Assembly: GCA_963662175.1 (NCBI GenBank)
Contig: OY759218.1
Location: 19,000,480-19,064,479, forward strand
Source of the DNA: Aradus depressus
Taxonomy: Eukaryota; Arthropoda; Insecta; Hemiptera; Aradidae
Direction of reading: 5' to 3'
Length of the DNA: 64,000 nt
Part shown: piece after piece, positions 31,348 through 41,335 of the stretch
Position numbering within the stretch: the stretch's first letter is position 1
Layout: every line of letters starts with the position of its first letter
Position numbers and translations under genes: made by a program
Notes under the pieces: model-generated
The model's input: only the letters and a program-made list of their open reading frames with translations
What the model was told of the DNA's origin: nothing
The model's database searches: none

Positions 31348-31461
31348 GCTTAAAGCTACCTTTAGCAGAGGTAACTTAAATATGCAAAATGGGTCACTCC
31401 AGATAGCGGGACTTATATACAGTGGTAGACACCAGCATAGTCCCCAGAACAGACGAGCTAA

Positions 31462-31660
31462 GAATCGGAAGAGGCAAAGTCCCATTTGAACTCACAGAAC
31501 AGGTTTGAAAGCGGCTACAATAAGAGGCCCACTGACAAATCGCTCCGAGTCTGTCGTCATCGGAGGAGGCAAAGTCCTATTTGAACTGACAGAACAGGTT
31601 TGAAAGCGGCTACAAGAGGAGGCCCACTGACAAATCGCTCCGAGTCTGTCGACATCGAAC
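31462..31660 (+). repeat. Tandem duplication, two units of about 98 bp
   Basis: Both units run atcggaagaggcaaagtccc / atcggaggaggcaaagtcct, gaacaggtttgaaagcggct and ctccgagtctgtcg, with only a few differences. This suggests a recent duplication. The upstream 68-codon minus frame (31279-31485) reaches into unit 1 but has no domain. Confidence 0.85.
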
Positions 31661-31789
31661 ACGCCAACATATTGTTACAATTTGTAGTGAATTAATTCCA
31701 CAATTTGTCGTAGCAACAACCTCTCCTTGTGTGGCCACCGGATGAAAATACAGTCCATCTCTTTGACTATTATTTTTTGATGTTATTAT

Positions 31790-32381
31790 AAGTTGAGCAT
31801 TCTAGTCTTTCGAATTCCGAATGTTTTTGAGTTCATTAATTTTTCATTTTCATATTTTCTTTTCTGATTTTTTTTTCAAGTTTATCTCACATTTTAACGA
31901 TCTGAATCCATTCCAATCAATCATTTTCAAAACAAACCAGTTTTTAACAGAAATTACAATCCCAGTCAATAACGTCCCTCTGGAACTCTCTTCCTCTCCA
32001 GATTCGCCATGCTCCTACTCTTCTTTCACTTAAGTCCCTACTTTTCCATCCTACATCCTAACTCAGCAAACCTCTGATTCCTAAGGCTGGCTCCTATGAG
32101 ATAGTTCTCGTCTTCCTATAGGTCTCTCACTCCACTGGACCGATTGTTACTCTTCTGTTTCATCAGTCCAGTTTTTTACAATTCATTCATATACAAGTCA
32201 TTATAGTTTATTATATTGTTTTACTCATTGCCTGTTTTTAACATTCAGTATTTACTTCTGGAGACCTCTTTTATTTTATTTTATATTTATTCTTTTCAAC
32301 TGGTTGATACTTGTTTATTTTTTATGTTATTATTCTTAGGGGACGTATGTCCCAGAATAAAGATTATTTTTCATTTCATTA
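31790..32381 (+). mobile_element. Retroelement 3'-UTR-like stretch with terminal hairpin
   Basis: The last 180 bp match the ends at 13691 (reverse) and 19112-19295. The stem GGGAC (32340-32344), loop GTAT and GTCCC (32349-32353) lead into AGAATAAAG and a TTTCATTTCATT tail. Two bases of the stem differ from the 13714 copy in a way that keeps pairing. The left boundary is a guess, and the 70-codon frame inside is unrecognised. Confidence 0.55.
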
Positions 32382-32667
32382 ACGTTTAGGGTCTTATTCT
32401 GAGGATAGTTCAAATTCTTATGTATTTACAACATCTGAACACTCTTCCCGATTTGTTTCAAAATTATCACGTAAATCAAGTCAAGGAACGTCAGGTTCGT
32501 TAACCAGAAAAATCGGAATCGGGAAGGATGGAAAGAGGGAAAATTCTTCATGTCTGCATTTTACCCTCAAATTCGTCAATTTACTTTAAAAACTCGGTGT
32601 TGTGGTTAATGCTCCTCCGGGGATTACATGGGACGTTAGCTCTAAACATTTACCACATCCTAGTTTC

Positions 32668-33199
32668 TTCTTCTTCTTCTTCCTGCGGCGCTACGGTCCT
32701 GAAAGAACCCGGGCCTCCGTCACAATCTTCCTCCATTCGTCTCGATCTAAAACCTTCTCCCTCCATCCTCTGATGCCCTCGACGTCGTCCAGCCAACGGA
32801 GTCTCGGTCTTCCTCTTCTCCTGGCACCGCCTGGCCTACCATAGAGGGCTTGTTTAGGGAGTCTTCCTCCTTCCATTCTCTCTACGTGGCCCAACCAACG
32901 TAATCTCGCCTGCTTGATCACGGACACCAGGTCGGAATCCCCGTAGAGGTCTCTCAACTCTCTGTTCTTCCGGATACGCCATCTGCCGTTCTCGGAAACA
33001 GGTCCATAAATCTTTCTGAGTACTTTGCGTTCCCATAGTAGCCGAGTCTCTTCATTTTCTTTTGTCAACGCCCAAGTTTCACCAGTGTAAGTTACAATTG
33101 GACGGACAATGGTTTTATAGACTATTAGCTTGGCCCTCCACGTTAATGTGCGGAATTTGAGTATTCTTTGAACCGCAAATAGACATCTGTTCCCTGCAG
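32668..33199 (-). mobile_element. RTE-like LINE, 5'-truncated, inside a MITE
   Basis: A 532-bp minus-strand insertion. The perfect 9-bp duplication CCTAGTTTC lies at 32659-32667 and 33200-33208. The 3' end is GCGCCGCAGGAAGAAGAAG, a GAA-repeat tail. Since the MITE arm reads straight across when the LINE is taken out, the MITE is older. Confidence 0.93.
32691..33190 (-). pseudogene. C-terminal part of an RTE-like LINE polyprotein
   Basis: One minus frame stays open from the 5' truncation point (about 33190) to the stop at 32691. The order is FAVQRILKFRTLTWRAKLIV, YKTIVRPIVTYTGETWALTK, WERKVLRKIYGPVSENGRWR, RELRDLYGDSDLVSVIKQAR and LRWLGHVERMEGGRLPKQAL. This is the thumb and C-terminal tail seen in RTE-type and related insect LINEs after the reverse transcriptase palm. 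The catalytic palm and the endonuclease are absent. The lack of stops over about 165 codons suggests that this insertion is young for this window. The assignment to RTE rests on motif recognition; a related clade with the same tail is possible. Confidence 0.88.
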
Positions 33200-33486
33200 C
33201 CTAGTTTCACTAATTTATAATTATTATACGTTATTGTGTTAACATTAGAAAAAATGTTATCCTGTTTTTTTTGCATTCGTATTATTTTGAATTTTAAATG
33301 AGCTAAAAGTGTGTCTTTGTTTCAGTATAATTTGTAAACGAGACTAGCTTCGCTATGTAAAAATACAACAAATTAAAGCAAAATAGTTGTTATTGTTAAC
33401 ACAATAACGTCTAATAATTATAATTTAGTGAAACTAGGATGTGGGTATGTTGAGAGCTAACGCCCCATGTAATCCCCAGATGAACA

Positions 33487-33714
33487 TTGGCCATCCGACC
33501 CTACAGATAAATTAGGGTAGGAAAGTGTGCAGGTATAGAAAAGGTCATTGAGGTCCTTGTCTTGAATGGGTAGTGGGTCGTTAGTAACCCTGGATACGCT
33601 TCATTACCTACCCAATTCATTTTCTTCAGAGCATTTAAGGGTGCTCTTATGTTCGTTTTGAATTCCGAAAGGCATTTAGTCGTGTCAGGTGATTCACTCA
33701 AATTAAAGATAGAT
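33487..33714. other. No recognised feature
   Basis: An 82-codon minus frame (33501-33749) partly overlaps the next Family A copy and has no domain. Confidence 0.35.
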
Positions 33715-33800
33715 TCGTTGTGAATCACCAGTATTGTACTTCCCCACAATTAATAATCAATTAAGTTTTCACTCTCCCTCCAAACTCATAGTTAACTTAC

Positions 33801-33841
33801 GGGGTTTCTAGATCCTCATAATATGAGGATCTAGAAACCCC
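33801..33841. repeat. Perfect inverted repeat, 19-bp arms
   Basis: GGGGTTTCTAGATCCTCAT, spacer AAT, then ATGAGGATCTAGAAACCCC. The surrounding Family A text has only one copy of this module, so an inverted local duplication is likely. Pairing extends outward imperfectly (acttac / cgtaagt). Confidence 0.95.
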
Positions 33842-33911
33842 TTCGTAAGTAGAAACCCCTTCATATTATGAATGTTTGTATCGATACATTCATCTCATTG
33901 ACAGTTATTAG

Positions 33912-34837
33912 TGGGGATCTATCGATACAAGTAAAAACAAAGTATCGATATTTTATCCGATACCAAACACTTTTGGTATCGATATTTTTCTTTCGATACC
34001 AAGTAGGTATAATTATAATTCGTCAAAATTTGTTGTTGCAGTAAAATACTGAACTAAAATTCCGGTCCACGGACAAATGATACTCGTATATATCGATGGT
34101 GATAACCTCTTGTGTGATGTGATCACGCAGTATGTGTGTTGCGTCCTTATTTCTTACCTTATTTACATTAAATGGTTTATCGTTTATGAAGGCATACGTT
34201 TGTTTTATTTTGAAGAGAACCGTGAACATGATTACTATTTCATTATTTTATTTTATTTTTACATTCCATTTTGTCAATTACATATTATAATGTCGCGTCC
34301 TACGGCGAAAGTGTGGGTTTATTACACTAAGAACGTTTCAATCTGAGCGACTTGCAAAAAGTGTTTTAAAATAGTGAAATATTGTCGAAATACGAATAGT
34401 CTCCAGTAGTTTTATATCCTTAGTAAAAATAAATTGTATGTTTATTTTATACGTTTTTTTTTATTACATTCAGTATGTTTTTAATAATATAATTTTATCT
34501 TATTCGATTTGATTTATTTGTTTTTTATGCCCACTACAATATCTCATTTACCTATATCTTTCAAATTGTATTGTGTTTTTTATTATTATTATTATATAGA
34601 TATATATTATACATGGTTTAAAATTAATTATAACGAAGTACTCTATGCAATAGGATTTTTATTTAAATTTATATAGATTTATAGATTTTTTAAAATTAAT
34701 TACAACGAACTACTAGATTCAATCGATACGAGTAGGTATCGATACTTTTTATTCGATACTTGAGTAGTATTGAAAGTTTTATTCGATACTACTCATGAGT
34801 AAAAGTATCGATACTTTGTGGTATCGATAAAACCCTA
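33912..34837 (+). mobile_element. hAT-superfamily element, 926 bp, defective
   Basis: Flanked by an exact 8-bp duplication GTTATTAG (33904-33911 and 34838-34845), the size typical of hAT. The ends are TGGGGATCTATCGATAC (left) and TAGGGTTTTATCGATACC (right, reversed). Subterminal TATCGATA words are repeated near both ends, as in many hAT elements. Inside is the start of a BED-finger protein (34290-34420) and nothing of the catalytic domain, so it is an internally deleted derivative. Confidence 0.92.
34290..34420 (+). pseudogene. BED-type zinc-finger remnant of a hAT transposase
   Basis: The plus frame from ATG at 34290 reads MSRPTAKVWVYYTKNVSI, stop, ATCKKCFKIVKYCRNTNSLQ, stop. The order VW-Y-YTK, then C-x2-C, is that of a BED zinc finger, the N-terminal DNA-binding part of many hAT transposases. 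The distal His/His or His/Cys ligands and the RNase H-like catalytic domain are missing. Two in-frame stops make it non-functional. Its place inside an element with hAT ends and an 8-bp duplication supports the call. Confidence 0.75.
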
Positions 34838-35073
34838 GTTATTAGGGTTTTTGTGTTAAGTCGTCGATCCCTCCTCCTCTGATATATATATATCCCTCCC
34901 TTCAACCGATTTCGCGGAAAATTAATAGGTGTCGTCCTTATGGGGTTTTGAATTAAATCGGTTGATGGGATGGGAGTGTCAGAGACACGATTACAATACA
35001 TTACACGATTACAAAAAGTATATGAAAGTTAAAAGAAGTGGCAGATACATTCTGAAAATATATCGAAATGTGT

Positions 35074-35140
35074 AACATAACGTCTACGTATGTGTTCATA
35101 ACATAACGTCTACGTATGTGTTCATAACATAACGTCTTTG
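35074..35140. repeat. Short tandem array, 26-bp unit, about 2.6 copies
   Basis: Unit words AACATAACGTCTACGTATGT and gttcat; the last copy is partial. Confidence 0.85.
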
Positions 35141-35245
35141 CTAACATCTGTGAAAATGTTTTCTTATCTAAGTATTTCAGTATTTCTATATTTTTTCCCA
35201 ATAGATTTAGCTGTGTAACGGACTTTTACAGAGAGCTGCATACTA

Positions 35246-35957
35246 GGGATGGGCGATAGGCGATAGTTGGCCACTATCGATAGTAACGATAATTCAATAA
35301 ATTGCCGCTTTTCATGTAAAATACTTTCCTATTCCAATATTATATTATAATATAATTATTTTATTTCTATTTTTTTTTGTACATTTACCTAATTAAAATT
35401 ATTCTTATGTTATGGAGAATGAAAGGGGAATATACATATCAATCGAATAAATAATTGTTCTTTCAAATCGAAATTTTATTTTACGGAAATAACATTTTCT
35501 TTCGAAAATAATCGCATTAAGTATAACACTTGGGAAGAATATTAACACATTAATTAAAGTTCAAAAACACTTATTCTAGATAATCAAAAAAACACTCAAG
35601 TAGGTACAGTGAGATTAGATTCAACAATTTTTATTTCAATCAACAACTTTTATGAAACAATATCAAAAAAATAAATAACCAATTGACGAAGAATACTTTT
35701 GAAAAACTTTATGGAAAAGTAGGCAGTGATCCAGCTTCTGCAGTGAGTTGTTTGATCTTGTGTGCCGGTTTATAAGTTTCTTGGTGGCGTCTCAACATCC
35801 TTTTATATTGGATGTGTTGAAACTAGTTTTGAAAAAAACTTTGCACAAAGTAGTTTAGCACTTTTCCCATCATCAAAGTAAAAGTTCTAAAATAACGTAT
35901 CCACTTTAATGAAAGAAAATTCATATCGATAGTACTATCGACTATCGCCCATACTCT
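35246..35957. mobile_element. hAT-like element, defective
   Basis: Left end AGGGATGGGCGATAGGCGAT; right end reversed AGTATGGGCGATAGTCGATA. The TGGGCGA core and the ATCGATAGT words just inside both ends form inverted repeats of hAT type. No 8-bp duplication is convincing (tgcatact and cccatact are 6 of 8). On the minus strand at about 35880-35700 the frames give FDDGKSAKLLCAKFFSKLVS and then KRMLRRHQETY, which may be a decayed BED finger. Confidence 0.65.
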
Positions 35958-36284
35958 CATGTAAAGGACGGCTGAGATTGGACATACACAGGAGGTCTCA
36001 GGCTGTTTGATAGAATGATCAAATCTGATCTGATGTGATGCGAGTCGAGACTAGATAGAGCTAAGAAAGAAATTGTGTATGTAGCTGAAGGTTGGCGGAA
36101 CCAAGGGGGGGGGCATTGCCCGCTGATCTGGACACGGTTCGGTTCCTACTTCCCTCTACATCCCATCCCATCCCATGACACTCACTCACTATACAATATT
36201 ATACACTACAATACAATACAATACAATACACTCTCAACTGTATTCAGAGCAACTAGAGATGAGACGAACCTGTATTTACTTTGA
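35958..36284. other. Unrecognised, with CCCAT and AATAC short repeats
   Basis: Short tandem runs of CCCAT (about 36159-36176) and of AATAC (about 36207-36229). No family or gene. Confidence 0.55.
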
Positions 36285-36812
36285 TGCGGAGTTTTCAACG
36301 GAATTTCATGTTTTTCGACCTTCAGATTCCAAATATTAAAAAAAAAAGTGACTGTATAACAACTGTCGATAGAATCAATGTATCGACATGAAATTTAATA
36401 TTTGAAGTCAAAACCCAATGATGACATAACCTGTCAAATTTCAGTGATACCGGCCGAAGGGGAACGGGGTTGAGAGGGGGAGTCTTAAAAAAAACTATAA
36501 TAATTGCCGTGGTAATGAATGTATCTGAACAAACTTTCATATGTGAATTCAAAGCCACAAAAGGACGACACTTAGTAATTTTCAGCTAAATCGGCCAAAG
36601 GTGACCGTGGTTCCGGGGATGGGCTCAACTCAAAAACCATAATAATTGCCGAGATAATGAGAAATTTTGAGTTTATCGACACAAACTTTTGTTATATTTG
36701 GGAGCCCCTATGTAACTCAACTGTTGAATATATTAGCGCAAACGGTCTTGGAGGGGGAGCTAAAATTTAATTTATTCAGGTGATTCACCAACGACTTTTC
36801 TTCAATACTACC
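36285..36812 (+). repeat. Family A copy, starts inside the left end
   Basis: gatgcggagttttcaacgga opens it. Inner modules follow (aatgtatcgacatgaaattt; aatgtatctgaacaaacttt; ttaataattgccgagataatg-like text). The end GGTGATTCACCAACGACTTT is kept but the GGGGAAGTA box is lost. Confidence 0.75.
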
Positions 36813-36919
36813 ATCGAACAAATCCACCGAGTTATAATTTTACTTTTTCAGGTATTCACAGTGCTCTCGATTCCTTTGAAATAATATGCCACAAGTCATT
36901 CTTGTAAAAAAAAATGGAT

Positions 36920-37312
36920 ATCCATTCGATGGTTTGGGCTAAACATAAATAGTGGCTTCTGAAATCTACATTTTAAATTTTATGTCGATACACTAATTAA
37001 ATCGGCAGTTATTAAGGTTTTTGAGTCGAGCCCCACTGCCCGATCCCCCGTCCCCTTCGGCAGAGTCCGCTGAAAATTAATGGATGTTGTGCTTACAGGG
37101 TTCAAGATACACATACATAATTTTGTGTCCATATGTTCAATTTATCGGGATTTATCATGTTCAAAGTCACATAAAAAATGACTGGCATTCCATTTTTGTT
37201 TTACGTTTTTGGAATAATGTCGGAAATATGAATATTCCGTTGAAAACTCAACTTCGAATTTCTGACTGATTAAATAACTTCCCCTATACTTCGTATAGTT
37301 GGGGTAGTAAAA
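36920..37312 (-). repeat. Family A copy, minus orientation
   Basis: ccattcgatggtttgggcta, the inner modules, then actgattaaataacttcccc, TATACTTCGTATAGTTGGGG and tagtaaa. The terminal hairpin is well kept. Confidence 0.8.
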
Positions 37313-37756
37313 AGTGCTAAATTGGAAGGAGAGGGCTAATATTAAAACAGGTGTCTAAATGTATTTGTATGGAGAAACAGGTGAACTGGAAGTATTGACT
37401 GTATTATTCTGTATCAAGTACATTGTTAATGTATGGAGTCCAACTAATGTTTTAATAATCATCTCCCGATAACCATCTAACAAAATTTATTATAGAAATA
37501 TTAAAATTAACAACATATCTTCCACATTTTGCTTCAAGTCTGATGATTCACTCCCTATTTAAAAAACTCATTAACTTAGAAATTATAATTCATTCTCAGG
37601 AAATAATAAGGTAATTTATATTTTTTTATCTTTTTTTCCTAATCTATTTTTTTTAGTTTTTATTTAAATGTTGCCAATGAATGTTTTTGCATCCAGATCT
37701 CCTCATTTTATTTTCGTATATTCTACATCAATTTATTTATTTTTATTTTCACAGCT
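37313..37756. other. No recognised feature
   Basis: AT-rich. No repeat or frame assigned. Confidence 0.4.
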
Positions 37757-38595
37757 ACATAAAGTATAGGGGAAGTTATGTAATCGTAACTAATAATAAT
37801 AAACAAATATTGGCGTCTTTGAACACGATAACAACTGATAGAATTAATGTACCGACATGGAATTTTTGGTATATCCAGAACCTCATAAGGAATGACACGT
37901 ATTGATTTTCATCCAAATGAGTGAAAGGGAAGGGGGATTAGGGAGTGGCTTAACACAAAAAGCATATTAACTGAAGTTTTAATGAATGTACTGACACATA
38001 ATGTTATATTTAAATGCAGAGTCCCATATCTATCGTGGCGCTACAACCCGGTGACGGGTCCTGGCCTCCTGTTGTCTCGATCCTGTGCGGCTGCCATCCA
38101 GTTCCTGATGCGGAATATGTTTTGGGCATCTTCTGCCCATCTCAGCTTAGGTCTCCATCGCCGTCTTACTCCATGAATGGGCTCCATTAGCAGCTCCTTC
38201 GGCATTTCCTCAGCTTCCATCCTGTCGACATGTCCTGCCCATCTTAACCGTCCAATCTTCATGACTTTCAGGACGTCTGGTTCTCTATATAGCTCGTAGA
38301 GCTCCTGGTTGCATGTCCTACTTGCACTCCTCCAAATATTCTACGCAGAACCTTCCTTTCGAACACCAATAGGCTCTGTTCGCTCATTTTCGAGGTTGTC
38401 CATGTTTCTGAGTCATACAGAAGAACTTATATGTACTGACACGATATTTCATATTTATATGCAAAACCCCATAAGGATGATATCTATTAATTTTCAGAGA
38501 CATGAGGCTGAGGGCTCAACTCAAAAACCCACTCACTCCCGATATAATGAATTTATAGACTTGAAATTTTATATTTAAATTCAATATTTAAATTC
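37757..38595 (+). repeat. Family A copy interrupted by an RTE-like LINE
   Basis: TAAAGTATAGGGGAAGTTAT and aacgataacaactgatagaa start it. Modules at 37985 (aatgtactgacacataatg) and 38435 (gtactgacacgatatttca) lie on either side of the LINE. It continues to about 38595. Confidence 0.7.
38030..38430 (-). mobile_element. RTE-like LINE 3' fragment with frameshift
   Basis: From its truncated 5' end the minus strand reads YDSETWTTSKMSEQSLLVFE, then RKVLRRIFGGVQV. After a one-base frame change near 38315 it reads NQELYELYREPDVLKVMKIG, RLRWAGHVDRMEAEEMPKEL and ends at PVTGL. The 3' end is GGGTTGTAGCGCCACGATAG, similar to the GACCGTAGCGCCGC end at 32690, so both are from related elements. It is the thumb and tail only, with no catalytic part. 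The Family A modules on both sides look alike, so I cannot separate a target duplication from a module repeat. Confidence 0.85.
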
Positions 38596-38830
38596 ATTTT
38601 GGGATAGGGCTCCCTCAAACCCCTCCTTTCCCTATGGCCAATTTAACTAAATATCAATAGGTATATGGGGTTCTGGCTACACATATAATATTTCGTATCG
38701 ATATATTCATTCTACCGGAGTTATCGATAAATTTCGGAAAACATGAATTCCCGTGAACACTCAAAATTTTTGACCGATTACATAACTTTCCTGGTACTTC
38801 TTACAGCTGGGGAAATTAAATTTCATGTTT
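38596..38830 (-). repeat. Family A copy, minus orientation, shortened
   Basis: ccctatggccaatttaacta, gtatcgatatattcattcta, tgaccgattacataactttc and ACAGCTGGGGAAATTAAAT. A reversed Family B scrap follows at 38870-38930 (ataccaaccacttttgtaca). Confidence 0.65.
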
Positions 38831-39168
38831 TCCTACCTCCTCATTCCAAATTTGGAAAAAAAAACTGTCTTATACCAACCACTTTTGTACAGATCACTCC
38901 CACTCTCTCCGAAGTGCAACAAGTGGTGTGAATTGTTCAAGTTGGGAAAAATATTATATACTTTACAATAAAAAGTAATTTGTTAAGCAGCTTAGAACTT
39001 TAATCTTTTGTTGAAAAATTTGCAGCTTATGAAGCAAGGAAAGCTGCATTTTTTTGTGTGTGTGCGGAAAATAAGCAGCCAAATTTTTTTTTTAACGCCG
39101 CGCAACCGTTGCTATGTGGCTCAGCAGATGTAATTAAAATAATTCATTTTGTTTATTTGAGTATGCAC
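38831..39168. other. Unrecognised; carries gcagcttatgaagcaagg repeat word
   Basis: gttgaaaaatttgcagctta with tgaagcaaggaaagctgc at 39010-39050 recurs at 39362-39385 and 40245-40290, so a small dispersed repeat is present. Its extent and class are unknown. Confidence 0.45.
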
Positions 39169-39300
39169 AGGAATTTCATGTTTTTCTGTGTGTACGTTTG
39201 TCACGAAAACTCCCGATAGAAGAAATATATCATGAAACTTTATATGTATAACATGAATTAATGTTCAGCTAAATCAGCTGAAGAGGAGGGGTAGAAGCAT
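39169..39300 (+). repeat. Family A inner fragment
   Basis: cacgaaaactcccgatagaa, ttcagctaaatcagctgaag. Confidence 0.5.
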
Positions 39301-39535
39301 AACTAAAATAGAAAAAATATTATATACTTTTGATATGAAAGCGTTGAAGTTTCGTCTGTCATTGAAAAGTGTGCAGCTTATGGAAAGCGTTTTTGTTTTG
39401 TGTTGGTGTGTGTGGAAGGGGGGGGGGGAACGATTTTTCGCTCTGGGCTACCGCTGCTCGGAGTAAAAAGGTAATTGTAATTAATCAGGTATTATTTACT
39501 GATTGGATTGATTATTTATTGATTAGTTTGAGTAT

Positions 39536-40131
39536 ATATACAAAATCAGTTCACATCGTTTTCACCCTTCGTCGAAAATACATTTGCCCTCCAGTGTACC
39601 TTAACAAAAGTCCCATCCCTTTAAAAATCTGCTATCTAGGGCTCATACTCGACAAACTACTAACTTGGAATCCTCACATGAGACTGAAAAGACAAAAAAT
39701 GAACAGACGTTATAAACTTTTACTAAGACTACTAGACAAAAGATCCTTTCAGATCATTCAGGCTTCCAATCTCCAGCGCATCCAATCCTTTTAATCCAAA
39801 ATCCTTCGTAAAATAGCCAATGCTCCTTATTACGCCTCCAACAAAACTCTTTCTTGACCTTAACGTACCTTTTGTCACTGAAGTCTCTAAATCCAAATAT
39901 AAAAAATTAATTTCCCTTCTTAGTTCACACAATAATCCTCTAGTCCGTGCCCTCCATTCTGCCATATTTCCCCAACGACGGCTTAAGCATCAATGGCCTA
40001 GAGACCTCCTTAGCAGCAGCAATGACAATGACAGTCATTAGCTACATATGAGAGTAAATCAGTGACTAGGGAGTGTCCCCACTGGGTGATTCTAGATTTG
40101 CTATTTGTAAATAAAAAAAATAAAAAATAAA
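39536..40131 (+). mobile_element. Jockey-clade LINE 3' fragment
   Basis: The plus frame reads KSVHIVFTLRRKYICPPVYL, then ICYLGLILDKLLTWNPHMRL and KRQKMNRRYKLLLRLLDKRS. About 40 codons are then missing, followed by a stop and frame changes. After them comes SKILRKIANAPYYASNK, TKLFLDLNVPFVTE and LVRALHSAIFPQRRLKHQWP, ending RDLL. This is the thumb to C-terminus of a Jockey reverse transcriptase. The 3' part has gggagtgtccccactggg and TATTTGTAAATAAAAAAA. An imperfect duplication (gtttgagtat at 39526-39535; gtttgaatat at 40132-40141) flanks it. Confidence 0.87.
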
Positions 40132-40144
40132 GTTTGAATATTCT

Positions 40145-40290
40145 ATCTGTGTCTGTGGACTATATAAGTCCCGATAGAATGAATATATAGCACGAAATTT
40201 TATAAGTGTAACCAAAATCCAATTTACTAAATAGCTTAGAAATTTCATCTGTCATTGAAAAATGTGCAGCTTATGAAGCAAGGAAATACA
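40145..40290 (+). repeat. Family A module and gcagcttatgaagcaagg word
   Basis: taagtcccgatagaatgaat and tatagcacgaaattttataa are a Family A inner module. ctgtcattgaaaaatgtgca with gcttatgaagcaaggaaat follows, as at 39000 and 39360. Confidence 0.5.
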
Positions 40291-40955
40291 TATTTTCTAA
40301 AATGAATTTTGAATATTTCAATACGACGGTAAAGAAGTTGAGCTATGGGGATTTACTGAGTGGATTTAAAACATTAAATATCGACTCCGGTTGATAAAAA
40401 AGTCTAAACGTGTTCAAGCAAGGTCCAATAAATAAGCAGCTCGATATAAATTATTTGTTCGGGGTTTGGTTAATAGGTTCCCCGAAGAGGTGTGTGTACT
40501 GCTAGCCACAGAAGCGGCTCCACTGCCGCTGCCGCAGCATATTGAATGATTCCCACCCGTTCTTCCCATTTAGTTACTCAGCATGACTTCCACAGATACA
40601 CTCCTACCAAAACCATATTTTCCCCATTGGTCACGCGCTTTATTATAAAAATTTATGATTTCTTTCTTTTTAAAAGTATTTTTGAACTGTATTTAATTTG
40701 AAATCAAGCTGCTATGGAAGCCAGATTATTTTCTCAGCTCCTTCAGCACGTATCTTTTATAAATCCATCGTTTTAATAAACTCACTTTAATTGACTTTTT
40801 ATTTCCACAGCTATATGTAGCATAGAAGACATATTGGTCAGGAGCTCCAAGCAACCCAAAATAAAAATAAAAAATCGTTGGTGAATCACAGGTAATGTTG
40901 GATTTTGGACTTCATTGGATTTTGACTTCAAAATATGAAGTTTCATGTCGATACA
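40291..40955. other. No recognised feature
   Basis: A less AT-rich patch (gaagcggctccactgccgct) lies at about 40500-40545. No frame or family. Confidence 0.4.
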
Positions 40956-41100
40956 TTACACATATCACATATTTTATTTATTTTTTTATTCTCAGCCTTT
41001 TTAATATACATTATACGTTTCAATTTAAACATTACTTATATTTCCTATTGGTATTTATTTTACATTCTTTGGGGCGCTATAACTTTGATCTAATAATTTT
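40956..41100 (+). repeat. Family B fragment
   Basis: ctcagcctttttaatatac, ttacttatatttcctattgg and ttggggcgctataactttg match 25-120 closely. Confidence 0.7.
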
Positions 41101-41335
41101 CAAAGAAATCGGCCCCGAGGGAGGGGGGGGGGGGGGGGCTCAATTCAAAAACCCTTATGACTCCCGATGTAATGAATTTATCGACACAAAATTTAGTATG
41201 AGAATTTAGGAGCTTCTATATATGTAAACTATTGACTATTAGAGCTAACGGTCGACTGGTTTTGGAGAGGGAGCGAAAAATTAATTTAATATTCCGTTCT
41301 TGGGAAGTACATTGCCGGTGATTCACCGACTACTT
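41085..41335 (+). repeat. Family A right-hand part with poly(G)
   Basis: caaagaaatcggccccgagg, a G run at 41121-41138, aaaacccttatgactcccga, GGGAAGTACATTGCCGGTGA and TTCACCGACTAC. The homopolymer lies at the same module position as the C runs at 1669 and 8598. Confidence 0.75.

Larger units (their letters stand above)
32608..33486. mobile_element. MITE with about 100-bp inverted arms, host of a LINE
   Basis: The left arm is AATGCTCCTCCGGGGATTAC .. ccacatcctagtttc (32608-32667), continuing at 33209 as actaatttataattattata .. gtgttaac (to 33243). The right arm (33395-33486) is its reverse complement (gttaacacaataacgtctaa .. gtgaaactaggatgtggg .. gtaatccccagatgaacatt). Without the LINE and its duplication the element is about 340 bp. 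There is no coding part. The flanks do not show an unambiguous target duplication, so the superfamily is open. Confidence 0.85.
33715..34965 (-). repeat. Family A copy, minus orientation, host of a hAT element
   Basis: TTGTGAATCACCAGTATTGT and ACTTCCCCACAATTAATAAT open the copy. The module gttattag is interrupted at 33911 by the hAT element and resumes at 34838 as gttattagggtttttgtgtt, the normal Family A text. It runs on to gtcgtccttatggggttttg near 34955. Confidence 0.8.
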
